Assembly: GCA_910585075.1 (NCBI GenBank)
Contig: CAJUED010000053.1
Location: forward strand, 1,247 to 27,336
Source of the DNA: an uncultured Lachnospiraceae bacterium
GTDB taxonomy: Bacteria > Bacillota > Clostridia > Lachnospirales > Lachnospiraceae
Direction of reading: 5' to 3'
DNA: 26,090 bases
Part shown: piece after piece, positions 1-7,969 of the stretch
Numbering within the stretch: the stretch's first letter is position 1
Layout of the letters: the number at the start of each line of letters is the position of its first letter
Program-made: the position numbers and the translations under genes
Notes under the pieces: model-generated
The model's database searches: none
Told to the model about the DNA's origin: nothing
What the model saw: the letters and a program-made list of their open reading frames with translations, nothing else

Positions 1-1091
1 GTGTAATCGGAAGCCGCTGAAATCAAAGCGTTAATATCCCCTGTTACCGGGCTTGTTCCCAGGCCGGAAAGTGCGGAGCAGGCCAGCATCACAGGGATAT
101 TTCCCATATAGCCGCCAATGATAAATCCGATTTTGAAAATCACTGCAAATATGTAACCAAAAAGATTTACCTTATACATTCCCTTAAACTTCTTTACCAG
201 AGCGGGCGTGAACGCAAGACCTATTACCATAGGAAGCATCTGGGCCATGGAGAAAGTTCCCAGCATTGCCGGATTGCCAAGCACATAAGTCATATAGTAA
301 ATACCAATCCCTGCAAAGCCGGTCTGAACATACATCAGAATATAAAATCCTGCAATCATCAGGAAATATTTGTTAGCAACAAGCAGCTTAAAGGATTCCA
401 GAAGCCCAATCTTGGTTTCCGCTTCCTGAGAACCTGTTCCTGCATTTCCTGACAGTTCCTCGGGAGATAATTCCTTAACGGAAAGTACGGAAATTGTGTT
501 GACAATCAGCGCAATCACCGCATAAATGATCGCTACCATTCTCCATCCTGCTGCGCCGCCGCCAAAGTTCTGCACAAGTCCAACCGTGATAGATGCAACT
601 ACCAGATTGGTTGCCAGGGAAAACATAAAACGGATAGAGCCCATCTGCACACGTTCATTTCCATTCTTGGTGATCAAAGAAGTGAGAGATGCATAGGCAA
701 TATTGTTTGCCGTGTAAAATACCGCATTTAACAAGGTATAAGCTATAAAGAAATATGCATACTGGGCTGTCTCGCCCCAGCTCTGGGGAATGGCAAATAC
801 TGCCACCAGCAGAACGCAGTTGCCAATCTCCGACCACAACATCCAGGGACGGGCTTTCCCCATCTTCGTGCGGGTTTTATCAATCAACGTGCCAAAAAAC
901 ACATCCGTGATACCGTCCGAAAACTTGGAAAACATAATAAGTGTTCCGATAATACCTGCGTTTAATCCCACCGTATCCGTCAGGTAAATCATGGCAAAGC
1001 TTGTAAGCAGGCCGTAAATACAGTTAGCGGCAAGGTCGCCTGAACCGTATCCCACCTTATTGTACCATTTCAAATATCTTTTTTCTTCCAT
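1..1091 (-). CDS. GPH-family sugar:cation symporter (C-terminus beyond window)
   Basis: The gene reads leftward from ATG 1091-1089, and 363 codons are visible before the window edge, so about the last fifth of a usual ~450-residue protein is missing. It is a polytopic membrane protein of the glycoside-pentoside-hexuronide (MelB/YicJ-like) group of the major facilitator superfamily. The N-terminus runs KWYNKVGYGSGDLA into a first helix, followed by the loop SDGITDVFFGTLIDKTRTKMGKARPW; its D(I/V)-(x)n-D-(x)n-G-(K/R)-R/KPW pattern is the cation and substrate signature of this family. Several further hydrophobic segments follow, with a charged central loop near residues 210-230. A purine-rich AAGGAAG lies just ahead of the ATG. 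The family imports small glycosides with Na+ or H+. It lies downstream of the GH3 gene on the same strand, so it probably imports that enzyme's substrate. The substrate cannot be read from sequence. Confidence 0.88.
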   Translation of the reverse strand, partial: MEEKRYLKWYNKVGYGSGDLAANCIYGLLTSFAMIYLTDTVGLNAGIIGTLIMFSKFSDGITDVFFGTLIDKTRTKMGKARPWMLWSEIGNCVLLVAVFAIPQSWGETAQYAYFFIAYTLLNAVFYTANNIAYASLTSLITKNGNERVQMGSIRFMFSLATNLVVASITVGLVQNFGGGAAGWRMVAIIYAVIALIVNTISVLSVKELSPEELSGNAGTGSQEAETKIGLLESFKLLVANKYFLMIAGFYILMYVQTGFAGIGIYYMTYVLGNPAMLGTFSMAQMLPMVIGLAFTPALVKKFKGMYKVNLFGYIFAVIFKIGFIIGGYMGNIPVMLACSALSGLGTSPVTGDINALISAASDY

Positions 1092-1116
1092 TGTTCTTCC
1101 TTTCCGCATATGGCTT

Positions 1117-1147
1117 GTAACAGTTCCGCCTTCAGCTTTACTGTTAC
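1117..1147. repeat. 31-bp hairpin repeat, copy A
   Basis: The arms GTAACAGT (1117-1124) and ACTGTTAC (1140-1147) are perfect inverted repeats around a GCC-TTC-AGC-like tip. The 31-bp unit matches the first hairpin of the large element at 12643-12673 with three differences, all inside the arms' interior. It sits about 26 bp upstream of the start codon of the sugar symporter gene, so it would be in that gene's 5' leader. Confidence 0.75.
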
Positions 1148-1166
1148 TGCAGCTTCATAATCTTGT

Positions 1167-1215
1167 AAAGTATTTATGCCGTGCCTGGCTTGCCTGCACC
1201 GGCATCAGATACTTT
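1167..1215. other. Imperfect stem-loop in symporter leader
   Basis: AAAGTAT (1167-1173) pairs with ATACTTT (1209-1215), and ATGCCG (1176-1181) pairs with CGGCAT (1200-1205), with small internal loops. The position, between the GH3 terminator-like hairpin and the symporter start, suggests a leader RNA structure. No run of T follows on either strand, so it is not a standard terminator. Confidence 0.5.
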
Positions 1216-1309
1216 GTATCTTTGGGAAATTTCCACTTATGCGGCCCAAAGGCCAAATTCATGAACATGTTGTAATGTATTATATATCTTTTCTTTTTTT
1301 ATCAAAATA

Positions 1310-1370
1310 ACGAAAACCAACCCCTGCCGATTCAAAACTGTATCTGAATCCAACCAAGGCTGGTTTTCGT
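1310..1370 (-). terminator. Stem-loop after the GH3 gene (weak terminator or attenuator)
   Basis: Outer arms ACGAAAACCA (1310-1319) and TGGTTTTCGT (1361-1370) are a perfect 10-bp inverted repeat. An inner GATTCA (1329-1334) and TGAATC (1345-1350) extend it. Read on the minus strand it begins 12 bp after the GH3 stop codon and ends in TTTTCGTTATTTTGAT, a T-rich but broken tail. It may reduce rather than abolish read-through into the symporter gene. Confidence 0.5.
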
Positions 1371-1381
1371 ATTTCATTATT

Positions 1382-3463
1382 TTACAGTTCTATTTTTGTC
1401 CTGCATAAGTCTTCCGCCGCCGCACTGCTGCCCACATAAACGGTATATTCCATATGCTCCAGCTCCCACCTGCGGTAAACCGGGTTATACCATTTCAGTT
1501 TTTCAATAGGCGTTGCTATCTCCACGGTCTTTTCTTCCCCGGCTTTCAGGCTCACCCGTGTAAATCCGCGAAGCTGCTTCACCGGTCTGTCCACTGCGGA
1601 ATTTTCAAATCCCACATAAAGCTGCACAACCTCGTCTCCATCCACTTTGCCGGTGTTCTTCACTTTGGCGGTTACTTTAAGTGTATCATTTTCCACACAT
1701 GCTTTCGGGTCAGAGATTTCAAAGGTAGTATAGCTGAGTCCAAATCCATAGGGAACTAAGGGTTTCACGCCATTTTTCTCAAGACGGGTGTAGCCGTGGT
1801 AGTACTCATAATACTGGTCCGTGGCCTCCCAGTCCACATGGGGAAGGTCCTCCTCGGAATAAGGCACTACATACGGAAGCTTTCCGGAAGGATTTACGTC
1901 CCCGTAAATGATCTCCGCAAGGGCAGTGCCGCCCTCCATGCCGGGATAATAAGCCATAATAACGGAATTCACGCAGTCATACCACTCCGTCATCATGATC
2001 ATATTGCCGCCCACAAGGACTACTGTTGACTTCTCATTTACCGGCCCCACCTGCTTTACAAGCTCGATATCTTCCGGATGGAGCCCTAAGCTTACCTTAC
2101 GGTCGCCGCCCATGGAGCCTGTGTAATTCTCCGCTTCGTTCTCGGAAATAAACTCACCCTCATCGTCATGGTCATATCCAACCACGAAAATCACAGCGTC
2201 CGCCTCGGCCGCCAGCTTTTTCGCGCTCTCTATGTCGGAGCCGTCATTGAAGATCACCTGGCATCCCTCATTTGCCTTCTCAAGCCCCGCCTTCGGCGTT
2301 ACCACATAGGGAGGACGCACCCAGCTTGAGCCATGGTCTCCAATCACAGCTGTGTCTGCCAGCCTGCCAATCAGGGCAAGCTTCTTTGTCTCACTCCTTT
2401 GAAGGGGAAGCACGTTATGATTCTTAATCAGCGTGATGCCCTTTTCCGCCGCTTCCTTTGCCACCGCAATGTGCTCCGGACATCCCACTACGGACATGTC
2501 GTACTCTTTATGGTCTTTGTTAAAGGCAATAATCGTGCGGACAATCCGCAGCGCCGCCTCGTTGATTCGCTCCTCGGGCACGAACCCGTCTTTCACCGCT
2601 TTCACCAGATTGTCCCCAAAATACTGGGTCCACATCATTTCCATATCCTGTCCGCCGTTGGCTGCTTCCACCGTATCCCGCACGCCCCAGCAGAAATCGG
2701 ACATCACAAAGCCGTCAAAATCCCATTCCTTCTTGAGCACCTGGCGCAGCAGATAATTGTGATGGCCGCAGTGCACTCCATTGTAGCGGTTGTATGCGCT
2801 CATCACGCTAGCCGCCCCTGCGTCAATACAATCCTTGAAATGAGGCAGATAAACCTCCTGCTCTGTCCTCTGATCGCAGGTTACGCTGCACTTAAACCGG
2901 GCATTTTCCATATCGTTAAAGGCATAATGCTTCACACATGCCATAATGTCCTCATCCTGAACGCCTCTCACCAGGGCCGCTCCCATCTGGCCAATCTGAT
3001 AGGTTTCCTCCCCATAAGTCTCCTGGCTGCGCCCCCAGCCCGGGTTATAAGGCATATTGATACAGACACCTGCAAAAAGGTTGCCTCCAAAAGCCCTCAC
3101 TTCCTTGCCAATACAGTGCCCAACCCTTTCCTCCAATTCCGTGTCAAAAGTTGCCCCTCTTGCCATGGATACCGGGAAACAGGTGCTCTGCCAGTTGCCA
3201 CACACAACCCCTCTGGGACCGTCTGCAAACAGCATGGGCGGCAGATTCAGCTCCTCTATCCCCCCTGCCGCATAAGGAGTTACATTGTAATGATTTTCAT
3301 CCCCGGACATTGCCTCCGCCATCTGGGCCATAATCTCCGGGGTCATCTTGGTGATGTCGATATTGCCGCTCATCAGCCATACCTTCTGCTCTAAGGTAAG
3401 CTGGTCTACGATTTTCTGCGCCTCCTGGGTCATAGAAAGACGGTATTCCTTGGTTGCTCTCAT
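1382..3463 (-). CDS. Glycoside hydrolase family 3, beta-glucosidase-like
   Basis: The protein has 693 residues from the ATG at 3463, chosen because AAGGAAGG stands six bases upstream; an in-frame extension to 3532 lacks a ribosome binding site and family similarity. Order of domains: GH3 N-terminal TIM barrel (about 20-320), with the substrate-site patterns DGPRG near 81 and KHYAFND near 178, and the retaining nucleophile in VMSDF (Asp about 256); GH3 C-terminal alpha/beta sandwich (about 345-560), with GYDHDDEGE; and a fibronectin-III-like C-terminal domain (about 600-690). No signal peptide is visible, so it should act in the cytoplasm on an imported glycoside. The family mostly hydrolyses beta-glucosides but includes xylosidases and others, so specificity is open. 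It shares a strand with the symporter downstream, and a promoter with a LacI-type operator lies upstream. Confidence 0.92.
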   Translation of the reverse strand: MRATKEYRLSMTQEAQKIVDQLTLEQKVWLMSGNIDITKMTPEIMAQMAEAMSGDENHYNVTPYAAGGIEELNLPPMLFADGPRGVVCGNWQSTCFPVSMARGATFDTELEERVGHCIGKEVRAFGGNLFAGVCINMPYNPGWGRSQETYGEETYQIGQMGAALVRGVQDEDIMACVKHYAFNDMENARFKCSVTCDQRTEQEVYLPHFKDCIDAGAASVMSAYNRYNGVHCGHHNYLLRQVLKKEWDFDGFVMSDFCWGVRDTVEAANGGQDMEMMWTQYFGDNLVKAVKDGFVPEERINEAALRIVRTIIAFNKDHKEYDMSVVGCPEHIAVAKEAAEKGITLIKNHNVLPLQRSETKKLALIGRLADTAVIGDHGSSWVRPPYVVTPKAGLEKANEGCQVIFNDGSDIESAKKLAAEADAVIFVVGYDHDDEGEFISENEAENYTGSMGGDRKVSLGLHPEDIELVKQVGPVNEKSTVVLVGGNMIMMTEWYDCVNSVIMAYYPGMEGGTALAEIIYGDVNPSGKLPYVVPYSEEDLPHVDWEATDQYYEYYHGYTRLEKNGVKPLVPYGFGLSYTTFEISDPKACVENDTLKVTAKVKNTGKVDGDEVVQLYVGFENSAVDRPVKQLRGFTRVSLKAGEEKTVEIATPIEKLKWYNPVYRRWELEHMEYTVYVGSSAAAEDLCRTKIEL

Positions 3464-3563
3464 AAATTTCCTTCCTTTCCTTTCATTCTCCGGCATAGCA
3501 CGCCACAGTTGTGCAAAATGCCTTCCAATCAATAGTTATAATAGTTACCTGTTGTTTCCGTGT

Positions 3564-3576
3564 ACGTTAACGTTAA
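3564..3576. promoter_or_regulatory. Candidate LacI-family operator
   Basis: ACGTTAACGTTAA contains two overlapping palindromes, ACGTTAACGT (3564-3573) and TTAACGTTAA (3567-3576). The centre-symmetric CG core is typical of LacI/GalR-family operators. It lies five bases downstream of the -10 box of the GH3 promoter, where a bound repressor would block initiation. The LacI-family gene at 3760-4791 is the obvious candidate ligand; that link is inference. Confidence 0.6.
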
Positions 3577-3580
3577 TCAC

Positions 3581-3610
3581 ATTATAAAAACAGATTGTCA
3601 ATAATGTCAA
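3581..3610 (-). promoter_or_regulatory. Sigma-A promoter of the GH3 gene
   Basis: On the minus strand a consensus TTGACA (3610-3605) and a consensus TATAAT (3586-3581) are separated by 18 bp. The spacer and -35 overlap a perfect 9-bp inverted repeat, AACAGATTG (3589-3597) and CAATCTGTT (3608-3616), which could be a second regulator site or a weak hairpin. The start codon of the GH3 gene lies about 115 bp downstream. Confidence 0.72.
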
Positions 3611-3759
3611 TCTGTTTCTTACATAAATCTTATCTTTAAGCATTATGCATAAATATCATTTTTTCATTCGGATTTCCATCCCCTATAGCAAACCGGTGCA
3701 TACTTCTGTTTTCAACACTTCTTATTTACTGCCGTAAAACTCCTCCCCATCCTCCTTTT

Positions 3760-4791
3760 TCACAGATTTTGTGCAATATGTATACTCAAATTCGTATAGC
3801 ACATCTGCTCCACGGGCGCCTTCCCATAGGCAAGGTACTGAAAAAGAATCTCCAGCGACAGCTCCCCCTGTTTTTCCGGTTCCTGACAAATGGTGGCCGC
3901 AATGGTTCCCTGACGCAGCATTTCAACCTGCTCTCCCACCAGGTCGTTGGTGATCATCCGCACCTGCTTCTTCCCATCCGCCTGGGCAATCAACCGGCAA
4001 ATCTCATAATCTCTGGGATTTACCACATATACAATGTTCACATCCGGGTACTTTCGAAACATCCCCTCCACACAGCGCTTATTTTCTTCCATGCTCTCAC
4101 TGATAAAAAAACTGTCAAGCGCCTTCATAGCAGGATAGCGCTCCTTCGCCTCCTGATGAAATCCATCCACCCGCTCCTGATGGCTTAAAATGGGCCAGAC
4201 TCCCTCTGAAAAAATACACACCCTGGCATCCTCCCCGCCTGCAAGGGCGCAAAGCCCTGCCGCAAGAGCACCAGACCTTCTATAATCACAGCCAACATAA
4301 GCCAAAAATTCCTGCCCCGGAATATACGTATTATAAAAAACAACAGGTATCTTCCGTCTGTAAGCCTCGTTCAAATAGTCCTTCACCTCCGGTATATCAA
4401 GACCAAGCGTGATAATACCGTCCTGTTCGGCCAGTAAATCCCAATAAGCAGTTTCCAGCTCACCAAAGGAAGCCCCGCCTTTTCCCATCTCATAAAAACG
4501 CACCGAAACTCCATACTGGGCCAGCTCCTTTGCCTTCTTCCTTGCAGCACGGCCAACATCCTGAAAAAAGGGATGGTTATCCGTCTCCGGAAGAAAAAAG
4601 CCAATCTTCAGCTTTTTCTTCATAACTGCAAGCCCCTGGGCTATCTGATTGGGCTGGTAGTCCAGTTCCCTCATCACTGCCAGTACCCGCTCCTTTGTCC
4701 CGGCGTTTACCATACCCCGGTTGTGCAGAACCCGGTCCACCGTTCCGATTGATACTCCTGCTTTTTGAGCGATTTCCTTGATTGTCGCCAT
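3760..4791 (-). CDS. LacI-family transcriptional regulator
   Basis: This is a 343-residue protein from ATG 4791, preceded by GGAGG with six-base spacing; the longer in-frame extension to 4908 would add 39 residues with no family resemblance. Residues 1-50 form the LacI helix-turn-helix and hinge helix: IKEIAQKAGVSIGTVDRVLH, then the NAGTKERVLAVMRELDYQPN segment. From about residue 60 a periplasmic-binding-protein-like effector domain follows (IGFFLPETDNHPFFQDV, DGIITLGLD, GCDYRRSGALAA), of the type that binds sugars (peripla_BP_4 style). It has the usual LacI length. The gene lies directly upstream of the GH3/symporter locus on the same strand, with a separate GH3 promoter carrying a LacI-type palindrome between them. 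It is therefore probably the local, sugar-responsive regulator. The effector is unknown. Confidence 0.92.
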   Translation of the reverse strand: MATIKEIAQKAGVSIGTVDRVLHNRGMVNAGTKERVLAVMRELDYQPNQIAQGLAVMKKKLKIGFFLPETDNHPFFQDVGRAARKKAKELAQYGVSVRFYEMGKGGASFGELETAYWDLLAEQDGIITLGLDIPEVKDYLNEAYRRKIPVVFYNTYIPGQEFLAYVGCDYRRSGALAAGLCALAGGEDARVCIFSEGVWPILSHQERVDGFHQEAKERYPAMKALDSFFISESMEENKRCVEGMFRKYPDVNIVYVVNPRDYEICRLIAQADGKKQVRMITNDLVGEQVEMLRQGTIAATICQEPEKQGELSLEILFQYLAYGKAPVEQMCYTNLSIHIAQNL

Positions 4792-5164
4792 GATAATCCT
4801 CCATACTGCAAATAAACCCGCATATCCGGTCTTGCCCATCTCCCATTTCCCGTCATTCATCCTGCCTGCACAGATTTTATCCGGTTTGGGAGGAGATGTC
4901 AAGAACACAGGTTATTTGCGCCCTTCCCCATTCGCCGGCCTTGTATAACAACATATAAAAAGTATTTAAGCATTCCATATATGGAAGCAGTTTTTACTTG
5001 CACAGGCCCATTTTTCATGCTATCCTGTATTTAATCAAATGGATTCATCCACACAGCCTATTCCGGGCTTTCAAGTGTGGCAGCTTCGGTAAACTATTTG
5101 TCCGAAGCATCAATTCTGGGCTTTTCGCCGGGATTTCAAAATAATTTTATATTTTGTAAGTGTT
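4792..5164. other. Intergenic region upstream of the LacI-type gene
   Basis: No credible gene lies here. Visible structures are a perfect 14-bp palindrome TTCCATATATGGAA (4973-4986), a stem-loop with arms CCACAC (5049-5054) and GTGTGG (5075-5080), and a second with arms GCTTCGG (5083-5089) and CCGAAGC (5102-5108). The palindrome is a plausible operator for the leftward regulator gene, though no convincing -35/-10 pair was found next to it. Confidence 0.5.
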
Positions 5165-5858
5165 ATGAGGGCGGAAAGACATTCCTTCCGGTCTGGCAGG
5201 GTATGCCATATGCACTTACAAAATGTATGCGCTTATCAGACTAAGGAGGAACAACCAACTTCCGATTGTGTATTACGAAGGCAGAGGAAACTGGACCGCA
5301 GACCTGCGGCTTCGGGACAGGATTATGCTGAAAGATATTTTGGGAGACTACATACCGGATTTTACCTACCAGGTGGTTAGAATACACGATTACTCCAATG
5401 AGGAGCTCCTTGAGCGGAGAGATGAGATGTCTCTCCTTATGATGATCAACAAAGTACAGACGGCAGAGGATATGAGTCGCTTTCTGCAGAGCGAACCGGA
5501 TAAAATTGCCTACATCATATCCAAAGCGCCTGCACCTGTACTCGATGTTATCGCATCTACCATCTGGAGCCTTTGCATTAAAATAAATATGCCTGTTGAT
5601 GAAGCTAAAGAATGTGTAAAGAAAGTGAAGGACAGAGATATGGGATATTTGTTTGAAAATATGGAAAAAATGGACATTCAGGCGGAGCGCAGAATGAGAC
5701 AGGAAGCAGAGCAGAAACTGGAAAATGCTATCAAAAGCTTTATCCAACTGTGCCAGGAGTTTCATATGGAAAAAAGTGAAGTCACACTACGCCTGATAGA
5801 AAAATACGATTTGAACCAGGCAGCCGCTGAGGATAAGGTCCGCAAATACTGGGCTTGA
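5165..5858 (+). pseudogene. 5'-truncated Rpn-type PD-(D/E)XK nuclease/transposase remnant
   Basis: An open frame from ATG 5223 encodes 211 residues. Its start reads RNNQLPIVYYEGRGNWTA, which resembles the middle of Rpn (recombination-promoting nuclease, putative transposase) proteins, where a conserved LP-x-V-YY-G-x-W segment follows the nuclease core. The C-terminal part is charged and helical (EAEQKLENAIKSFIQLCQEF), also as in the family. The ~100 N-terminal residues that normally hold the PD-(D/E)XK catalytic residues are not encoded in frame. In another frame just upstream (5203-5229) the codons spell MPYALTKCM, similar to the segment that normally precedes the YY-G motif, which suggests a frameshift as well as a 5' truncation. 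No promoter is evident. The family attribution is from memory of conserved patterns and is moderately sure. Confidence 0.65.
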
Positions 5859-6016
5859 TTTATCCTCTTTTCTCAAGCTCCCTTTTCTTTTATCGTATCT
5901 CTATGCCCTTTTTCTATTGAAGGAATATAAATGCAATTGAAAGACGTTGCAAACCAAAGTACCTATCGCTACACCTTCCTCCCTCATATGCGCCTCCAAA
6001 ATGCCCGTAAATACAG

Positions 6017-6042
6017 GAAAGCAGGACTTTTGCCCTGCTTTC
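6017..6042. terminator. Hairpin between Rpn remnant and integrase gene
   Basis: GAAAGCAGG (6017-6025) and CCTGCTTTC (6034-6042) form a perfect 9-bp stem with an 8-base loop. It lies between convergent reading directions: the Rpn remnant ends at 5858 going right and the integrase ends at 6139 going left. The tails are only moderately T-rich, so terminator function is likely from position but not certain. Confidence 0.5.
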
Positions 6043-6043
6043 T

Positions 6044-6065
6044 GACCAGATTTTGACGGTCTAAA
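6044..6065. repeat. Integrase-flanking direct repeat, left copy
   Basis: GACCAGA, one base, then the 14-mer TTTGACGGTCTAAA (6052-6065). The same arrangement occurs at 7412-7434 with a one-base longer gap. Each copy also contains an internal inverted pair GACC...GGTC. It stands about 74 bp past the integrase stop codon. Confidence 0.75.
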
Positions 6066-6138
6066 GAAATTTTATGATTTTTTTACCATTCTTTTTGATA
6101 TATAATCCAATATTTTATTGCTTGTTTTTTCGTCTTTC

Positions 6139-7392
6139 TCATTCTTGCTCTACGAGCCGGACAAAACCATCTTCATGCATACCGGTCCCGGTGTCCGGAA
6201 AACCCCCGATATTTTCGGAAAAAGCAGCGTCCTCCCGGGCTTTCGTCTCCCCGTAGTCCCTGTAGAACCCTCCCTCAAACCGCCCCATCAGCTCTTTCTT
6301 GTGCTGCATGCTGGAATGTACATACAGATTCAAAGTCACCTGTACGCTGCTGTGTCCCAGTATTTCACTGAGGCTCTTTACGTCAAACCCCGTATCTATG
6401 CACCGGGTAGCGAAGGCATGGCGCAGCATGTGAAAGTTGAAACTTTTAATCCCACATGCCTCCAGTATTTTTGCAAACCGATACTGGAGAGTGCGCGGCT
6501 CCACCCAGGCTTTTTTCCTTCCCTTGATCATATATTCCGTCTCCTGTCCCTGATACTTTTTAAGGAGAGGAGACAGTACCGGCGGAATAGGAATCATCCT
6601 AAAGGAAGTGCCTGTTTTCGGCGTCTGCAACAGGATTTCCGTGGTGCTCTCCCCTTCTTTTTTGCTCCTCTGGGCCTTCACTCTCTGCAGATTTTTACGG
6701 ATGTAAATAATTTCTTCCTCCGGATTCACATTGCCCCAGGTAAGGGCGCAGGCCTCCCCAATACGAATGCCGGTGTAAAATACCGTAAGAATACCAAGGC
6801 AGGTACCGTAAGAATCGTCTCCCACATGCTCCGTCAGGTACCGCTCCAATTCTCCCAGCTCCCGCTTCCCGGGAAGCATAACAGGCGCACGCCTTACCGG
6901 CATGATCACGTTATCCGGAATGATGATGGCATAATTGTATTTCTTTTTCATATACCGCAGAGCACGCAGCGCAATGCCGCATATGTTCCTTACATGCCTG
7001 TCGGAAACCGGCTCATCCCCCGCTTCCAGCCTGATGCTCTCCGCAAAGGCTTCCAGCACCTTTCCATCCACCTTATCCGCCCTTAAGTCCCCCAGCTTTG
7101 GGATAATGTATTTGTATGTAATCTGGCGGTAGGTCGCGTGGGTCGTTTTTTTCCATGAAGGCCCCTTCTCTTTCAGCCATGTCTCCATAATATCGGCCAT
7201 GCTTCCCTTCACCGGTTCCCCCTCGGGCTTTCTTGTGTTCTTCATCAAATCCAGCTTTAATTTCACCTCATTGTAATTTTTTCCGTAAACGGAACTGTAT
7301 TTCGGGCATCCTTCTTCGGTTCCTTCCTTCACAATTCTACCCTCCCATCTGCCATCCTTCCGCCTGTAAATATTTGCGCCTCTTCTTGACAT
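6139..7392 (-). CDS. Tyrosine recombinase (phage-type integrase)
   Basis: The protein has 417 residues from ATG 7392, chosen for the AAAGGAG six bases upstream; a longer in-frame extension is AT-rich and not integrase-like. An N-terminal segment (1-55, MSRRGANIYRRKDGRWEGRI) resembles the AP2-like arm-binding domain. A SAM-like core-binding domain (about 60-165) and a C-terminal catalytic domain (about 175-385) follow. All catalytic residues are visible: Arg about 210 (YTGIRIGEA), Lys about 259, the HxxR box (His 321, Arg 324), His 347 (LGHSS) and the nucleophile Tyr 357 (LNLYVH). The enzyme should be active. It cuts and rejoins DNA at attachment sites of a mobile element. No excisionase, relaxase or phage structural gene is in the window, and short direct repeats bracket the gene, so it may be a solitary element or what is left of a larger one. 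Confidence 0.93.
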   Translation of the reverse strand: MSRRGANIYRRKDGRWEGRIVKEGTEEGCPKYSSVYGKNYNEVKLKLDLMKNTRKPEGEPVKGSMADIMETWLKEKGPSWKKTTHATYRQITYKYIIPKLGDLRADKVDGKVLEAFAESIRLEAGDEPVSDRHVRNICGIALRALRYMKKKYNYAIIIPDNVIMPVRRAPVMLPGKRELGELERYLTEHVGDDSYGTCLGILTVFYTGIRIGEACALTWGNVNPEEEIIYIRKNLQRVKAQRSKKEGESTTEILLQTPKTGTSFRMIPIPPVLSPLLKKYQGQETEYMIKGRKKAWVEPRTLQYRFAKILEACGIKSFNFHMLRHAFATRCIDTGFDVKSLSEILGHSSVQVTLNLYVHSSMQHKKELMGRFEGGFYRDYGETKAREDAAFSENIGGFPDTGTGMHEDGFVRLVEQE

Positions 7393-7411
7393 CACTGACT
7401 CCTTTCCATTT

Positions 7412-7434
7412 GACCAGAAATTTGACGGTCTAAA
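7412..7434. repeat. Integrase-flanking direct repeat, right copy
   Basis: GACCAGA (7412-7418), two bases, then TTTGACGGTCTAAA (7421-7434), matching 6044-6065. It begins 20 bp upstream of the integrase start codon, so it overlaps the leader and perhaps the promoter of that gene. Such a place suits an integrase arm or core site, or autoregulation. Confidence 0.75.
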
Positions 7435-7830
7435 AAATTTAAGAACAAAAATTAAGGGTAAATATACCATCAGCAGTACATAAAATTTTGTCTTTTGTGA
7501 AAAATGAATCAGATTTAATCGAAATAAGGTTAATAAATACAAAATGAAATAGAAGGTTGATATTTTTGATGGTTTTTCGTATAGTTTTTAGCGTTTTTTG
7601 TTTTATTTACATTTTTTGCAGTTATTTCTCATTTTTCTTATTTCGTAAATTATGTAATTCTATGAATTTTTTTCACTCTTTATTTATTCTCCCATGTCAG
7701 GTATATTTTGTACTATAATAATACAAATTCAGACACGGAACAACCAAATAGCGTTCATGTTGGGTTTCCGCGCCCATACTGTAAAACTAAAATAGCTATC
7801 TTAAAAAGGGAAAAAACAGATATAATATAC
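7435..7830. other. AT-rich intergenic region upstream of the integrase
   Basis: About 400 bp, very rich in A and T, with no credible gene; the open frames are short and lack ribosome binding sites. A TATAAT (about 7713) stands in TTGTACTATAATAATAC on the plus strand, without a matching downstream gene. The composition contrasts with the genes on both sides and fits an integration or recombination boundary, but no att core could be proven. Confidence 0.5.
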
Positions 7831-7860
7831 AAAAAGCAGGCAGTGGAATGCCACGCCTGC
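7831..7860 (-). terminator. Terminator of the vanG-like operon
   Basis: On the minus strand GCAGGC-GTGG (7860-7851) pairs with CCAC-(T)-GCCTGC (down to 7836), with a four-base loop, and five T residues follow (7835-7831). It lies about 110 bp past the vanT-like stop codon and is the natural end of the three-gene transcript. Confidence 0.8.
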
Positions 7861-7969
7861 CAAAGAACTTTTTTCCTATTGAACTCTTTTTTCCCATATT
7901 CCTTCAAATACCATTCAAAGGACAGCACCGTTTGATACACGCTCATCAGCCAAAAAACGTGCATTTCTT

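Noticed and set aside
2333..3394. 353-residue plus-strand open frame
   Set aside because: It is antisense to the GH3 gene, with His/Cys-rich shadow composition and no ribosome binding site.
6118..7086. 322-residue plus-strand open frame
   Set aside because: Antisense shadow of the tyrosine recombinase, which has a full catalytic set on the other strand.
7708..7935. 75-residue plus-strand open frame after a TATAAT in AT-rich DNA
   Set aside because: No ribosome binding site or recognisable domain, and it runs across the vanT terminator.
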